Shown here: positions 31,319 through 43,837 of the stretch, piece after piece
How the letters are laid out: each line of letters begins with the position of its first letter
How positions within the stretch are numbered: the stretch's first letter is position 1
Source of the DNA: Paroedura picta
Taxonomy: Eukaryota; Chordata; Lepidosauria; Squamata; Gekkonidae
Direction: 5' to 3'
Length of the DNA: 64,000 nucleotides
Assembly: GCF_049243985.1 (NCBI RefSeq)
Contig: NC_135378.1
Coordinates: 41,760,941-41,824,940, forward strand
Notes under the pieces: model-generated
Seen by the model: only the letters and a program-made list of their open reading frames with translations
What the model was told of the DNA's origin: nothing
The model's database searches: none
Made by a program: the position numbers and the translations under genes

Positions 31319-31751
31319 TTCTATTGAGTTTGTGATGGCATGCCTCTTCAGCAGATCAAGAAGCCAAGATTCTGCTATGCCATTTCACTGTCTGTGTGTC
31401 ACCACTGCAACCATATTGAGAACCTTTTCCTCAGTTCCTAAATAAACATTATTGGATATTATGTAAGTTATAGCTGGGGATCAAGGGTTACACAAAGTCT
31501 TGTAGTGACATTTTGAACATTTTCCCCTTGGGAATTTTCATAAGTCTTCATTCTACAACATTATCATACATCTAATATACTGTGGCTGAAAAAAAACATA
31601 CATTTTACCACATCTGTGCTTCCATAGAATAACCCACTTACTTGGAAAATATTGTGTTAAAAACAACAAGCACACAGATGTTTAAAGGCAGGTGCTTCCA
31701 TTTTAGATTTAAAAGAACAATACTAATCCAAAAAGTACTTATAGCAGACAG

Positions 31752-31925
31752 CATATCTCCCTTTTCAGAAGACAGAGATCAGTTCACCTGGAGAAAATGG
31801 CCACTTTGAAAGGTGGACTCTCTGGCATTATGCTCCATTATGCTCCTCCCTCCCATAACTCGCCCACCTCAGGCTCCACCCCTAATATCTCCAGGTATTT
31901 CTCAACCGGGAGATGGCAACCTTAT
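31752..31925 (-). repeat. TIR repeat G
   Basis: 'gatcagttcacctggagaaa', 'atggccactttgaaaggtgg', 'aggctccacccctaatatct' and 'ccgggagatggcaacc', in reverse. Confidence 0.65.
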
Positions 31926-31929
31926 CCAC

Positions 31930-32750
31930 AGTAGGCCATGCTACAGTGAACACTCATATATCATGCGTACACATGTAGACATCTGTTTGTAAGCTAGAAC
32001 TAATATGTATTCACTTTACAAACAAAACTGCGGAACACTCTGGAAAGATGTGAGACACAGATCATATGTTCAACTGTACATGGGTTCAATGTAGTATGAG
32101 AATTCCTCAACACACGTATGTACACTGTACGTGATTTGTAATTTGGTGTAACATGTATATGGCTAATGTAACCCACTTCATTTTCAAAAGCACTTGGCCA
32201 TTGCAGCAAAACAAGGACAATGTTCCCTTGTTCTTACAGAACTAGTTTCACCCCTCTCGGTGTCCTAGCTTCTTTTTTCTAGTGGATTTGCTATCTCTCA
32301 GTCAACTATATATTTGGATTCATGTATAAGAAGAACTCATATGTGGTTCCTTGCCATTGGCATAGAGCTGACCTTGGTTCTTTCCTGCTTTCTGTTTACC
32401 TTACAAAGAATAGTGAATGCAAACTTCATTACATTTTTTCACCCAAAATCAGTCAGGGAAATGAAGTAAGTAGTTGTATTTCACAAACAGGAAAGTAACT
32501 TATCTTAATTGAATCTCTTGATTATTTGGGGTGTAAATGTCAGCTGGGTATGCAGATTAAATGTACTGTTTTGTTGTTTATTAAGGCTAAAATATATGCC
32601 ATTGTGCTTTAAAATCATCACCACCTGCTATTTTAAGAAAAAAAGAACATATCAGCAAACTTAGATGTAACATTGGAATAATACACAGTAAGTCTGAAAA
32701 TGCCAACTAGAAGGCATCAGCATTTTCCTTTGCATTTTGCTAAGGGGTAG
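31930..32750. other. Intergenic, no recognised feature
   Basis: Nothing I can support. Confidence 0.45.
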
Positions 32751-32756
32751 ACATCA

Positions 32757-33000
32757 GCCATTTCCACATGAGCCTTGGTATGTTGGTGTCCATATGACAT
32801 CGCCAACATCCCAAAGCTGTCCAATAGCTGGGTCACAATTTGGCCATTTTTAAATTGCAGTTTCAGAAATCCAGAAAACTGGATTTACCCTCCTAAATCA
32901 TGCAAACCACCGGTGAGCCACCTGGGATAAGACCGTATGGAGGGGGAAATGCGCGGAAATCTTGGCAGTTTTGTCCCACTCTCACTCCCACCCTCCCCCT
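32757..33000 (+). repeat. Dispersed repeat F, copy 3
   Basis: 'gccatttccacatgagcc', 'gacatcgccaacatccc', 'aagctgtccaatagctgggt' and 'gaccgtatggagggggaaat' parallel 4327-4615. Confidence 0.45.
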
Positions 33001-33106
33001 CCATTTCCTGCTTTGAGTAATTCAAAAAAATGTCATGGTTCATGTTGCAGTGGGACTGCAAACCTGCATTATCCAAGGTGAAATAAAATCTTCTTTAAAG
33101 TATCCA

Positions 33107-33436
33107 CGGTCTTGTTTTCTGGAGGTGGAAAATGAGCTGGGAATGGGGGAGGGGGGCAGTGATTGAGCAGCTTTCTCCCAATCATTCAGCCATTTGTGCA
33201 CTTTGTTTTTAAGTATACCATTAGCACAAAATATATATTTTTGGCTTCAGTTACCTGTCCAGCCTTCTCACAACTAGGGCAGGCAAAAACAGTCCTGTTT
33301 GCATCTTCTGGAGATGGGAAATAAGCTGGGGAGGGGGCGGGAGGGTGATCTGTCTGCCTTCTGCCAATCATACAGGGGCCTGAGCAGCTTGTTTTAAAGC
33401 CAACCATTAGCATAAAATGTCTTCTTGGGTTCCAGG
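33107..33436 (+). repeat. Imperfect direct repeat, two units about 185 bp apart
   Basis: Unit 1 (33107-33245) and unit 2 (33290-33436) share 'tctggaggtggaaaatgagc'/'tctggagatgggaaataagc', a G-run, 'ccaatcattcag'/'ccaatcatacag' and 'accattagcacaaaat'/'accattagcataaaat'. Confidence 0.7.
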
Positions 33437-34280
33437 GACAATGTGCAGCATCTCAGAAGTCCAGCCAGACAGAAATAAAATGCAAAAAAATACAAATCCA
33501 AAAGGGGAGGGATGTTGTATCATTCTGACATTTCTCTATAGCAATGGGCAGTGTTGATTTTATTAAAGTTGCATTTGTGGGGGGGGGGAGAAAGTTTCAG
33601 TCCACGAGAGAACTGCTGTCTTGTGATTGGTGGCTTGCTGTGATTGACAAGCCAAGAAATGGAGGGAGAGGTTTGGCTTGTGTTCCCTTGCAGCCTTGTC
33701 AGGAGGCAAAAATCCTTGAAAGGGCAGAAGGAAAACGCGGGAGGGGTCTCCCCATGAGGTGGGCTGCAAATGCGAGATTTACCATCCTGTGTTTGCCAGC
33801 AGGAAGCCACTTGCATTTTAACCCTCCATGTGGAAATGGTATCATTTCCCCACAGGCTGCAAAATTCATGAAAAGCAAAGTACAATGGGGAGAGAAAAAA
33901 GTACTTTCACAGAAGCCTCAACTGGTCCAGCCTCTCATGTCCTGCTTTTCAGTTTAGATAAATTTAACTATTGGAGGGTGGAAAAATCTGTTCCATTCTG
34001 AAAAATGAGAGATGTCACACCTGAAGTTTGCAGTTAAGGAAAGTGGGAAGACTTACCCACACCATCCCCTCCCCCAACCTGCAAATTCTCTTGTGTTTAA
34101 CTTTCCCACGAAGCTCCATCAGCATGAAATCCAGTCTTGGTGGGAACGGATGAATAGCAAATGCCTGGCTTTGGAATTTCACCCATTTAATCTCCACACT
34201 ATCAAAATCCAAGGAGTGAAACTGACAAGAATTGAGGCCTTTAAAATTCAGCAGATGTTTGGTGGAGCAATGCCTTAGAA

Positions 34281-34691
34281 CAGTGGTCCCCAACCTTTTT
34301 ATCACCGGCGACCACTCAATGCCTATTACTGAGGCCCAGTGGGGGGCGTGTAGTTTACTCCTCTACTCTCAACCACTGCCCTAACGCTCTCTGATTGCTA
34401 TGGTAATGTTTAAACATTCCTTCAAAATACGATACAGACACGCCACAACAATGAACATAAGGAACATTTTATTTTCATGGAAATTTTAACTCATGACAAT
34501 GACAAATCAATGGGAACCCTGAGCTTGTTTCTCTGCAAGGAGATAGTCCCATCTGGGAGTGATGGGAGACAATGACACCCGAAGTGTGTTGTAAAGGGCC
34601 GGGGGGGGGGGGAGAAAGCGTCCTTCGCGGCCCACCTCCAATTAGTCGAAGGACAACATGTGGTCTGCGGCCCACAGGTTGGGGATCGCTA
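34281..34691. mobile_element. hAT-like element with perfect 8-bp target duplication
   Basis: It starts CAGTGGTCCCCAACC and ends GGTTGGGGATCGCTA, flanked by CCTTAGAA at 34273-34280 and 34692-34699. Non-autonomous: no transposase frame. Confidence 0.9.
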
Positions 34692-34699
34692 CCTTAGAA

Positions 34700-35910
34700 A
34701 GAGAAGCGACGTGCTTTTGAGAAAGGAAGAAATCCATGAAATGGCAGGCGGTGTTGCTGCAAGACCAAAAGGTGTGCTTTTCACTTTTAAAAATTGTGAT
34801 TTCTGACTGAGGCAACCTAAACAGACCTTTTCTGCCTGTGCCGATACTCGTCTGGCAGTGGGGCTAATCCTCACCGCTGCATGATGTTGGTGCTGGCCTG
34901 GGCCTGTCCTGGGCCTGTCCCAATTCAGGCCCTCCATTGCCATATGGCAAGGGGATGCAGATATTTCTGCAGTCCCTTTTCTATCCTTGGTGCCAACAGG
35001 GCCTATGCAGAGCCAGGCCCGTGTGGCAGGGAAGAACCGGGCCTGGAAGACCCGACTCCTTCCCCAACCTGGACTGACTGCAGTGTCCCAGAAGGGACAC
35101 CAAAATGCCCTAGGTGGCTCCACGGTGCTGCACAGTGCTGCCGGGCCACCTGGGGCCTTTTTGTTTGCTTGTTTAGGAACTCAGTTTTAATACTGCATTT
35201 CTAAACAGAAGAAAAAGCCCCCCCCCACCAGCTCTCCCCCATGCGGTGGAACCTCATGCGGAGGAAGAAATCCAGTGGACAGTGGACAGCTGCCAAAAAT
35301 GGTCCCCCATGGAGACACAGGAAACAGCAGGGCAAATTGTCCTGTTGCAAAGAACTGGTGGTAGCTCAGCATGGCTGCTGCCATGCAAAATGGGTAACAG
35401 AGAGGCATTTGGGCTGTTTGGAAGCATTCCCCTCTCTATTGAATTATGAGTATCAGAGATGCATGCATACCTGGTAGTATGGTATCCTAATGACACCTTA
35501 CCATGTGACCATCCCACAGTCCAGAACACCACATGGTTACACACAGAAACTGCCTGCTAGTCCACTCACTGAGAAAGAAGCCTTACAACTCTCACCCAGA
35601 TACTTATAGCTTACAAATAGACACGTTATCCCTCCCTTAACTGGAGGACTCATTAATAAATTCCTCAGGGTTTCCTTCATCATAGCTGGTTTGCTCACTG
35701 TTCAATTAAGAGCAGTGGGAAAGTTGGATTTCACTGTGTCATCGATACTGTTTGCTTTTCATATGTTATTTTTTCTTGTGCCTTTGAGGATTAAAGGCTA
35801 GCAGCCTGCCAGGATGACAATCCAACCTGCCATTTACTATGATTGATTTTACCATTGTCTTCAAGGCCAAACAGAAAGTATTTGAAGGCTGGAAGAACAT
35901 AAAGCTATAC
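34700..35910. other. Intergenic, no gene recognised
   Basis: 34860-35160 is GC-rich with long overlapping open frames but no recognisable domain or homology. Confidence 0.4.
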
Positions 35911-35913
35911 TGT

Positions 35914-35997
35914 CCCATTCTGCACGTGGTGCAATTTAATTGTGCTTTTGCAGCTAAAGTGCATTCAAAGTGCAATAGCCAACGTGTGCAGAATGGA
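35914..35997. repeat. Small palindromic element
   Basis: Ends CCATTCTGCAC and GTGCAGAATGG are inverted. The interior also pairs partly. Could be a MITE remnant; no clear target duplication. Confidence 0.5.
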
Positions 35998-35999
35998 CC

Positions 36000-36730
36000 C
36001 TGGTAAAACTAAAGACTGGACAATATCTATGAAGAGGAGACCTTGGCAGTTTGTCTGCCTTGTACTATTCACCTGAGAGTCAAACATGTACTGTTTGATT
36101 GTCTCCTTTTCTCAGCTGCATGCCAACTCTTTCTACATATGCAGCCACCTGATTTGCCAAATGCAGCAGTAGCTCTATTTGTGAGAAATACTACTGCCCA
36201 TCCTACCCTGGCCTCCGACCCTGTTCTCTTTGCCCCCACCTTCTGAGACCAGCCAGAGACAGGGATTTTTAGGTAGTGGCACCTCACCTTGGAATGCCCC
36301 CGCCTTCCCTTAAGGCTTGCCTCGTGCCTGCCTAACTTTCTGAGGTTTCTGAACAAAACATTTCAGTTTTCTCAGGCTTTTAATAGAGGGGCTGACAGTT
36401 TAAAACCATTCCTATAGTGTGCTTTTAAACTAAAAATTGGTAAATTCATTTTAAGCTGTTCAGTTATTTCTGTTTTATGCTCTGGGTGGATTTTTAATAG
36501 TCAGTCTATGTTTCTATTACATTTAGCTTCTTGAGCCCCATCAGGCAGGTTCCCTTGAAAGGCTGCAGAAATAAAGGCTGAACTGTATGTTCTGTGCTCA
36601 TTTCGGAAACACAACTGGCTGTCTCAATTCTTTGTCAAGGAAATGTAGAAGTTATTATAACCTAGTGGTCCTTGGAAAATGGGTTTTGAAGAGGAAGTAC
36701 AAATGACAGTGTCCCCTTGCAAAAACACTG
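36000..36730. other. Intergenic, no recognised feature
   Basis: Nothing I can support. Confidence 0.45.
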
Positions 36731-36738
36731 GTCTAAAT

Positions 36739-37075
36739 CAGTGGTTCTCAACCTTCCTAATGCTGCGACCCTTTAATATAGTTCCTTGTGTTGTGGAGAC
36801 CCCCAACCATACAATTATGCAAGGGTTCTTTCACAGAAATTAAACTTAAACTGACCAATGGCGTGAAGATCCATTGTTCATGATTGCATATAAATTGTTG
36901 TTCCCCCCCCCCCCAGGGTTCCTCAGTTCTGCCTTTTGCCCCACCATGCCATTCTCACGGCAACAGTAGCAGCGTCCCCCCCCCCCCCGGGCCAAGCAGC
37001 TCACCCTGCCATGACCCCTGTGAAAAGATTGTTCGACCCCCAAATGGGTCCTGACCCCCAGGTTGAGAACCACTG
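36739..37075. mobile_element. hAT (Charlie/MER1-like) element, perfect ends
   Basis: Perfect 16-bp inverted ends CAGTGGTTCTCAACCT and a perfect 8-bp duplication GTCTAAAT at 36731-36738 and 37076-37083. The interior is non-coding with two poly-C runs. The CAGTGGTTCTCAACC end is typical of this hAT group. Confidence 0.93.
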
Positions 37076-37079
37076 GTCT

Positions 37080-38555
37080 AAATGCTGCTGCATCACAAAC
37101 CCAAACAACGAAATAAAACCTACCTGGCAGTCTTGCTGTCATGGTGCTGATTGCCCAGGCATGCAAAATTGACTCAATACACAGTTGCTTCCTGTCCTCT
37201 GGGGACAAAGGGCAGCATTTGTCTCTGCCCCATCCTCCCTGGCCTTCAGTGCTGGGAGAGAAATGAAAGCAAAATATTTGCCTCCGTCTGTCTACTCCAG
37301 TGGCCTCACTTGGGGGAGGACTATAGCATTTGCATGTATTCCCCCACCCAGTGTCTGCAGCACTGCCTGTATGAAATAGTGAACAAACCAACCATTTATC
37401 CTTGTGCCCAGCAGGTGCAGCAACAACCACAACAAAGGCTAGAGAATAAACAGAAGCTATGGATTGTATAGAATCAAAGCCACAAGCCAGTGAGTCAGCA
37501 ACATGATTACTAGCTAAATACTTGGTCTATCAACATAACCATCTGCGGTGGCAGGATCAATGTAAGTTAGTTGATCGGAAAGTCACTGTCCTTTGCTCAT
37601 TTTCAGCAAACTACAAGTCTGCTAGACAGGTGCCAGAATAGCAGCCAAATCTGAATGTTTTCAAATATTCTTTACTCTTTTTATTGACACTGTCCAGAAT
37701 AGAAATGGGCTATTTCCATTGAGGTTGTTATTAGTTAATATGACACCGCACATCCCTCTAATATAATGAGTGAAGCCATTAGGCACCAAAACATCAGTAA
37801 TTACAATTACTACCTGTGTCTCTCAGCAGCAACTCAAGTATTACATCACTAACTTGTCAAATCCATTACCAGGTGAATCACATTCTGTAATACCTCTAAT
37901 GCTTTTTAAATTAAGTGAGTATGAAAACACAACATATAAAATATGCATAATTATGATTCAGAAATGTGACATTGTGGGCCCTGTAAAAATTTTATTGCCA
38001 TATCGTTGCCACAAGACACGTGGCAGGGCGCTGCGTGAGTCATCCAGGATTTTACAAACACTCCAATAAAAGCTTATTAGCAGACCCTGCCATCCTATAG
38101 TTCGGCACATTCAATTTGTCCCAGTTTTATATCCTCGCTGATTTTCCAGCTTTGAAGTGGTTTAATCACTGTGGTGGAAATGTTGATGTCATTATTGTTG
38201 GCAAAGGTAAGTGAATTAAGTCCACTTAGGTAATGCTTGCTTTTTATTGTTTTAAAAATCTTTTTGCATCTTTTTAAACTAGGTCAAACAAAACACCCTC
38301 GGCCTTGTGAGCTTATCTGTATGACTCATAACTCATGTCAGGCCTGCATGCCGATATTACCTCGCTTTGGTCCATAGTATTCAAATAGAATCACTAACTT
38401 TTTTTTCTTTACTGTTCCCGTGCTTTGAACTGGATTCAGACATACAGAAAGTAAGCAGATGAAATATTTCCTTTTTATGCTAGGAGATGCATTAAATTTC
38501 TGCATGTCAAACCGAGACACAACCAAGCAAGGCAACTAGTCTGGGCATATTAAAC
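37080..38555. other. Intergenic; 37740-38220 could be a conserved non-coding element
   Basis: No repeat recognised. 37740-38220 has non-repetitive sequence rich in TAATTA-like words and one AP-1-like TGAGTCA (38035-38041). This is composition-based suspicion only. Confidence 0.25.
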
Positions 38556-38560
38556 CTAGG

Positions 38561-39136
38561 TGTAAACTGCACGGAGCTTTTATTCCAATCCCAGGTCGAT
38601 TCAGTCCCTGCCGTCTATACAGAATGCCATTTCCATTTGGATTTTGGGCACTTTAAATTTTCTTTCTGCAGCAAGAAGGATTGTTCTGGAATCACCCTAC
38701 CTTTATTGTGCGATATCAGTGCTTTTAAACTTTAATATTTTTAGATTCGTATTGATAAAGCAGGCTGTTTTGAACCTCCGTGGTAGAGATGCCCTGAATG
38801 GCTAAAGGTGGCCATGTGACAAGCCTGCCTTAAAGGAGAAGCCCCTAATTTCTCTCAACTTCTGTTGGTCTTGGATTTTTTCTTTCTCTACTGCCTTCTT
38901 CGATCCTCTCCCCCCCCCCCTCCAAGAAAAGAAAGAGCCTCCCTGCTTGGCTCCTCTCCCCCCCCCTTCAAGAAAAGAAAAAAAGAGGCTTGCCCCCCCT
39001 TCTGAACTACCCTAACCACGTGCAGAACACTTTCCTGTTTCAATTGGGGGGGAGGGGGGAGAGGAAGACCCGAGTTCAAATCGATTTGAATTCAACAGGA
39101 TTGACAATGGAATAAACAAAGTAAGTGCAGACTCTG
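38561..39136. mobile_element. Putative TIR element
   Basis: The left end 'tgtaaactgcacggagcttt' with 'ttattcc' and the right end reversed 'cagagtctgcacttactttg' with 'tttattcc' are imperfect inverted repeats. CCTAGG flanks both sides. The right end ('aatcgatttgaattcaacag' onward) recurs at 43840-43905. Confidence 0.45.
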
Positions 39137-39189
39137 CCCTAGGCTTATCTGTTGGAATATGCAAGATCTGTAGCAGGCAGGAATTCAAC

Positions 39190-39629
39190 AGTTTATGAAG
39201 AATATTCTACAGGGGGTACCAGAGGAGATGTGTAATTTCTTAAGACTAATTCTAGCAACCTCTTCCCTGCAGAATTTATTTTCTTATATTTCATTGAGCT
39301 TTTCATAACCATATGGTGTATCCAGTCAAATCCATCTCCCTCCTCCACTTCTATCAAACCTGCCTTAGTAATATTACCCAATCTTGCATTAAAACCACCA
39401 ATGATCATTAAATTGGTTTTAGGGAGTTAATTGTATATATTTTCAATATAGCTTCCACTGCTGTCCAGTTTTGATTTAGTTGAATTATACTTAGGGATGG
39501 GGGAATATATGCTATGGTTATTGTACAATTATTATTTTCCATCCAGATTTTCACTGCCATAGCCAAAGATGAACATGGTTTCAACTTTGACACATTTTCT
39601 GTTAGGGAAGAGGAAATAAGACATGCCAA
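39190..39629 (-). mobile_element. LINE endonuclease-domain fragment
   Basis: The minus-strand frames 39629-39408 and 39408-39193 read AYIPPS, then MIIGGFNARLGN, then INSAGKRLLELVL. These are the order and spacing of APE-type endonuclease motifs of non-LTR retrotransposons (YIPP, GDFNAR, NxxGxxLLEF), with the Asp of GDFNAR replaced by Gly. A decayed fragment; clade not determined. Confidence 0.75.
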
Positions 39630-39689
39630 GCCAGCACTTGCTTTCCCTTTTTGACCATTCTTTGTTGCTAGTCAGCATAAGGGGGGGAA

Positions 39690-39800
39690 ATGAACAAAGT
39701 TTGATTCCAGTGACACCTTTAAGTCCAACAAAGTTTTATTCTAAGTATAAGCTTTCGTATGCATGCATAATTCATCAAATTATTCATCAGGATGAAAAAT
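39690..39800 (-). repeat. Unnamed dispersed repeat D
   Basis: 'aacaaagtttgattccagtg', 'acacctttaagtccaacaaa', 'gttttattc' and 'tataagctttcgtatgc', the reverse of the copy at 13256. Confidence 0.6.
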
Positions 39801-40555
39801 ATTCTTGGTAGTCTATGCTTCTTGTAAGAATATAATGCTGAATTGAGTTAGATCTTCTCTAACCTCAAAGGAATTTAATTTATAAGCCCACCTCACAATA
39901 TTCCATGAGTACATCTTTACTATAATTTTAGATCAATTTTTGAGTCATATGTTAGTAGTCATATTGAAGGAGACAATATTGTGATCAAGGAGAATGCTAG
40001 CATTTGAGACTATTTAGGGTTTTCCCTGTGGGTTTTCTATGCTTGGATTTGAATTGGCATGAAGAACAAGCAAAATGTAGCACTACCAGGAAATGCTGTG
40101 TTTCCAAATGTTCTTCATCGGTAGTGGTAATTTCCAAATGTAAAAACAGAGCTCTTTGTACGCAAAAACCTCAGTTGGCTCCAAAATGTATCTGTGCAAC
40201 TAAAATATCTATAAGGAAGAATGCATGCTTACAAAGTTGAAAATGCCTATTATGCTTCTTCGGTCAGTCCTTCAGCTCTAATCCCAGTGGGTATTCATCT
40301 GTGAGTAAAAGGTATTTTGCACTTGCATGAATTCAGAGCCATGCATTCTTTCACAGAGGCAAGTTACAGCAAGATGACTCTCTCAACTGGGCACCTTGCT
40401 GAGTCAAATGAGTATTCATTTTTTTCTGCTCCAGTGCCAGCCTCTGCCCCACACCTCCTCCTACCGAGATGAATTTCTCTCCCCAGACCTAGGAGACAAC
40501 CGTGAAACAGTGAAAATCTTATTCCCTTTTCTGCCCAGGATTTCCATATGTCGCT
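39800..40555. other. Intergenic, no recognised feature
   Basis: Nothing I can support. Confidence 0.45.
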
Positions 40556-40557
40556 GT

Positions 40558-40745
40558 TAGGGTTGCCAACCTTGAGATCTCCCTCAATTGCTATTGATCT
40601 CCAGACTGGGGGAAATGGCTGCTTTGGAGGGTGGACTGCATGGCATCAGAGCCCACTGAGGCCCCTCCCTCCCCAAGCCCAACCCTTCAAAGGCTCCGCT
40701 CCCAAATCTCCAGGAATTTTCCAGCCCAGACTTGGCAGCCCTACC
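40558..40745 (-). repeat. TIR repeat G with both ends
   Basis: Ends 'ttagggttgccaaccttgag' and 'cagacttggcagcccta' are inverted. The body is 'ggctccgctcccaaatctcc', 'aggaattttccagcc'. Confidence 0.7.
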
Positions 40746-41219
40746 AGACTGGGCCGTCCATCAGGTGCCAACCACCAGCTGGCAACACTAGTCACTGTGG
40801 CTATTAAAGAAGGATGGAATCTTCTGCATAGTGCAAAATGCCAAATCCAGAGCTGACAAGTAGACTTGAAGAAAAGAATACTTAATAAATACTTAATTAG
40901 GCTTTGCTTGCTTCTGGATTTGCAGAGTTTGTGGAGCCTTGCACTACGTAATGATGCAATACAAAATTCTCATACAAGGCCTGCTTCCACCGAAGCCTTC
41001 TGAGGTAACCTATTAAAGTGGTAGTGCACAACAGAAACAAATAAGCAAAGAGAGAAAGGGGATGAAAATGGCCAGGAAGGGGTAAACTGATTCAGCTCTA
41101 ACTGCATTGCAACTTCTTCCCTTCCATTCCCCCAGGCAATCCTGAAAAAACTGTTTGCACATTTCCTTAATATCTCTGCAATGAAAAGCGCCAGGGACTC
41201 TGTCTTGGGTCCAATGAAT

Positions 41220-41319
41220 AGGAAGGAAGGAAGGAAGGAAGGAAGGAAGGAAGGAAGGAAGGAAGGAAGGAAGGAAGGAAGGAAGGAAGGAAGGAGAGAA
41301 GGAGAGAAGGAAGGAAGGG
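41220..41319 (+). repeat. (GGAA)n microsatellite
   Basis: About 18 pure GGAA units, then an impure purine tail. Confidence 0.97.
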
Positions 41320-42300
41320 CAGACTCCCTGCTGGTTTCCCTCCCCTCCCACACCCTGTAAATTCTGTGCTGTTGCTCCCAGCTGAAAAGATAGAGTGTTT
41401 ATAGTTTAGTAAATCCTTATATACATACGTGCTTCTGTATGTGCAATTCCAGTCTGAACGGCTGAATTGTTCTAGGAGGACATTTTAAAACCCCTTTCAT
41501 CGAGGGCTCTGGTTTTTTGAAAAAAGCTGTCTTGATCCTACTCAACAGATAACTTTATATTTACACACAGAAAATAATAAATAATAGGAATCACAATCCT
41601 AATAGTACTTTGATTAATTTTCATTTGTAAGAAACTGCATAGCTAGTTCAAAAAGTTGAGCATTCCTTGAAGAGTGTGCTCCACACTTCTTCTGAATGAA
41701 ATGTGAGTTCCATTTTGTTCATGGGAATATAAAGAGAAAGGAAAAGGTTTCCCATTTGAGAAACTGCTAATTAACCGTAATAAAAGAAACTGCTTGACAA
41801 TTGACACGACAGAACAGCAAAGATGTCATCTGCAAAGGATATAGTCTTCAATTTCCAGATGTCCAGAGTTCAGGTGTATTTAGTTCTAAGGGTTCCTGCA
41901 TTGCCACCTAGTGGCGCATTTAATTGGTTCCTCAACTGTTAACTAAAGCATTAGAGATGATTTCTTTGCTTCTAAAATATGCCTTTAGGCTATTCCTGTG
42001 GAGTGTAAAGAATGAGCAGTGGCCAACTGATTAAATGGTTAGTGATGCAGTCCTAAATGCGGTTTTCACACATCTGTGGCCATGCAATGGACTTAGGTGG
42101 GACTCAGTTTAGAATTGCAGGGTTTGTCAATTATTAGTTTTAATATTAACATATTAAAGTGTTTTATTTTTAAATCGGGGGGATGTTAAGCATTCTTAAC
42201 TAAACATTTGGACCAGTCACATACTCTCAACTTAACCTATGACACAGGAATGTTGTGAGGATAAAATACAGTAAGGGAGATGTCGCCAGGCCAAGCTGGT
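41320..42300. other. Intergenic, non-repetitive
   Basis: No exon. It contains the CTCF-like motif at 41902. Confidence 0.4.
41902..41916 (-). promoter_or_regulatory. CTCF-like motif
   Basis: The minus strand reads CGCCACTAGGTGGCA, fitting the CTCF core CCASYAGRKGGCR at every position. It lies in non-repetitive DNA between two convergent genes. Confidence 0.4.
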
Positions 42301-42480
42301 GAGAGGGTTGCGGCAGGGGATATGGGGCATGCAAGGGTGGCCGTGTTGCTATGTCACTTCCAGGGAAAACCCAAAAGTGACATAGGATGGCTCTAGGAAT
42401 CACAGGAAATTCTATGGTAAAGCGTTTCCAGTTATTCCTAGAGCTGCCATGATCACATGATACACTGATGCCACTTTTTA
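42300..42480. repeat. Dispersed repeat related to 1895-2045
   Basis: 'tatgtcacttccagggaaaa', 'cccaaaagtgacatagg' and 'ttattcctagagctgccatg', partly self-complementary. Confidence 0.4.
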
Positions 42481-42484
42481 AAAT

Positions 42485-43835
42485 TTGTGGCAGTTAAGAA
42501 GGCTACTGGTCGGAGGCCTGTCTGACAGCCTTAGGACCATGTTGTATGCCACTTTAGGACCTTATTGGGAAGAAAATGGAATCTAAATTTTAAAAGCCCA
42601 CGAATAAACTAACTGGGCCCCTAGGTTCATGATAGTGGCTTCACTCAGCTCCTTCAGAAAAGAACTTGTATTTTACCCTTCTGTCCATTTGGAAATAAGT
42701 CAGGCTAGTCAAGCAACTTAGACTGGAGTGGGAGGAGGGGAGAGCACATCCTTCTCAGAGGAAACATAAGATGTTGTTGTTACCATATACTTCTTTAATG
42801 ACTTGTGAAGGCATGGGATGGGTAGAAAACTCACTGGGTGAACTTTGTAAAATGGTTTTATTTGCTATTTTACTAGTTGCATTTTAAAGGACTTTCTCCC
42901 AGATTTTCTTTATTAATCTACATTTGCTGTATTTTACTGCCATCATGTTCCCTCATTTTCTAAAAAATCATGCTGGTTTAACCATCCTACAAAAGAGTCC
43001 TTTAGGAACATAAGCAAAATCTCTAGTGATGACTCGCTAGCAAGCTTTTATTGAGACATTATCACATTATTGCCCACAGCAGAAAAAGTACTCATCTCTC
43101 TCTAGACTGGTGCAAAGGGACCTATTTTGGAATCATTCCAATTTTGCAAACATCTCTGTCAAATATGAGTCCCTGGAGATTATTGGGGAGACATTAGTAG
43201 TGAAACAGCTTGAGAGAGAAGACAGCTGGGGCTGCTGAAGGCGCCAAGAGGAGACAACGAAATGGAGAACATGAAACCGAGCATTGTGAGTCCCCCTGCA
43301 TGGCAAATTCTGCTTATCATCAGCGGAAGAAACATAAACCAGGTTGTGCACTATTCCAGAGAATGATAACAATTCAGCAGTGGTCATAAAATAAAAATGG
43401 TATGTTGCAGTACACACTCACATACGTAAATGCCATGAGAGCTTTATGGATTTCAGAAAGTCTGTACATTTTTGAACTGGACAGAGGAACATTCCAATAG
43501 GAAAAGCAGATATTGGTGGTTTACTAAATAGGATCCCAAGCTTGTATGTACTGTTTGCATACAAAATCTGACACTTTATAGTGGTTAGTCATAAAGTGCT
43601 AGTTCCATACATTTATTTTGCTATATTTGGATACTGAATTCAAAAATTTTAAAATGGAGGGATGCTACTTTGTAAATATTTTTACACAATTGTCATGCAC
43701 CAAGAACTGATGATCTCCTCAGGACCAGTTCAGTAGCTGAGGTAAGACTAACCTTACTTCATTTCAATCTTCATATCTAGCCTGCTGGCCTTCCCTTTGT
43801 TATATGGGGAATAATGTTTACACAGACTACTTTTT
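42485..43835. other. Intergenic, no recognised feature
   Basis: No open frame with a known domain. Confidence 0.45.
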
Positions 43836-43837
43836 AT

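Noticed and set aside
33520-33957. Opposing 121- and 137-aa frames
   Set aside because: No domain, antisense overlap and repeat-like surroundings; no splice-joined partner.
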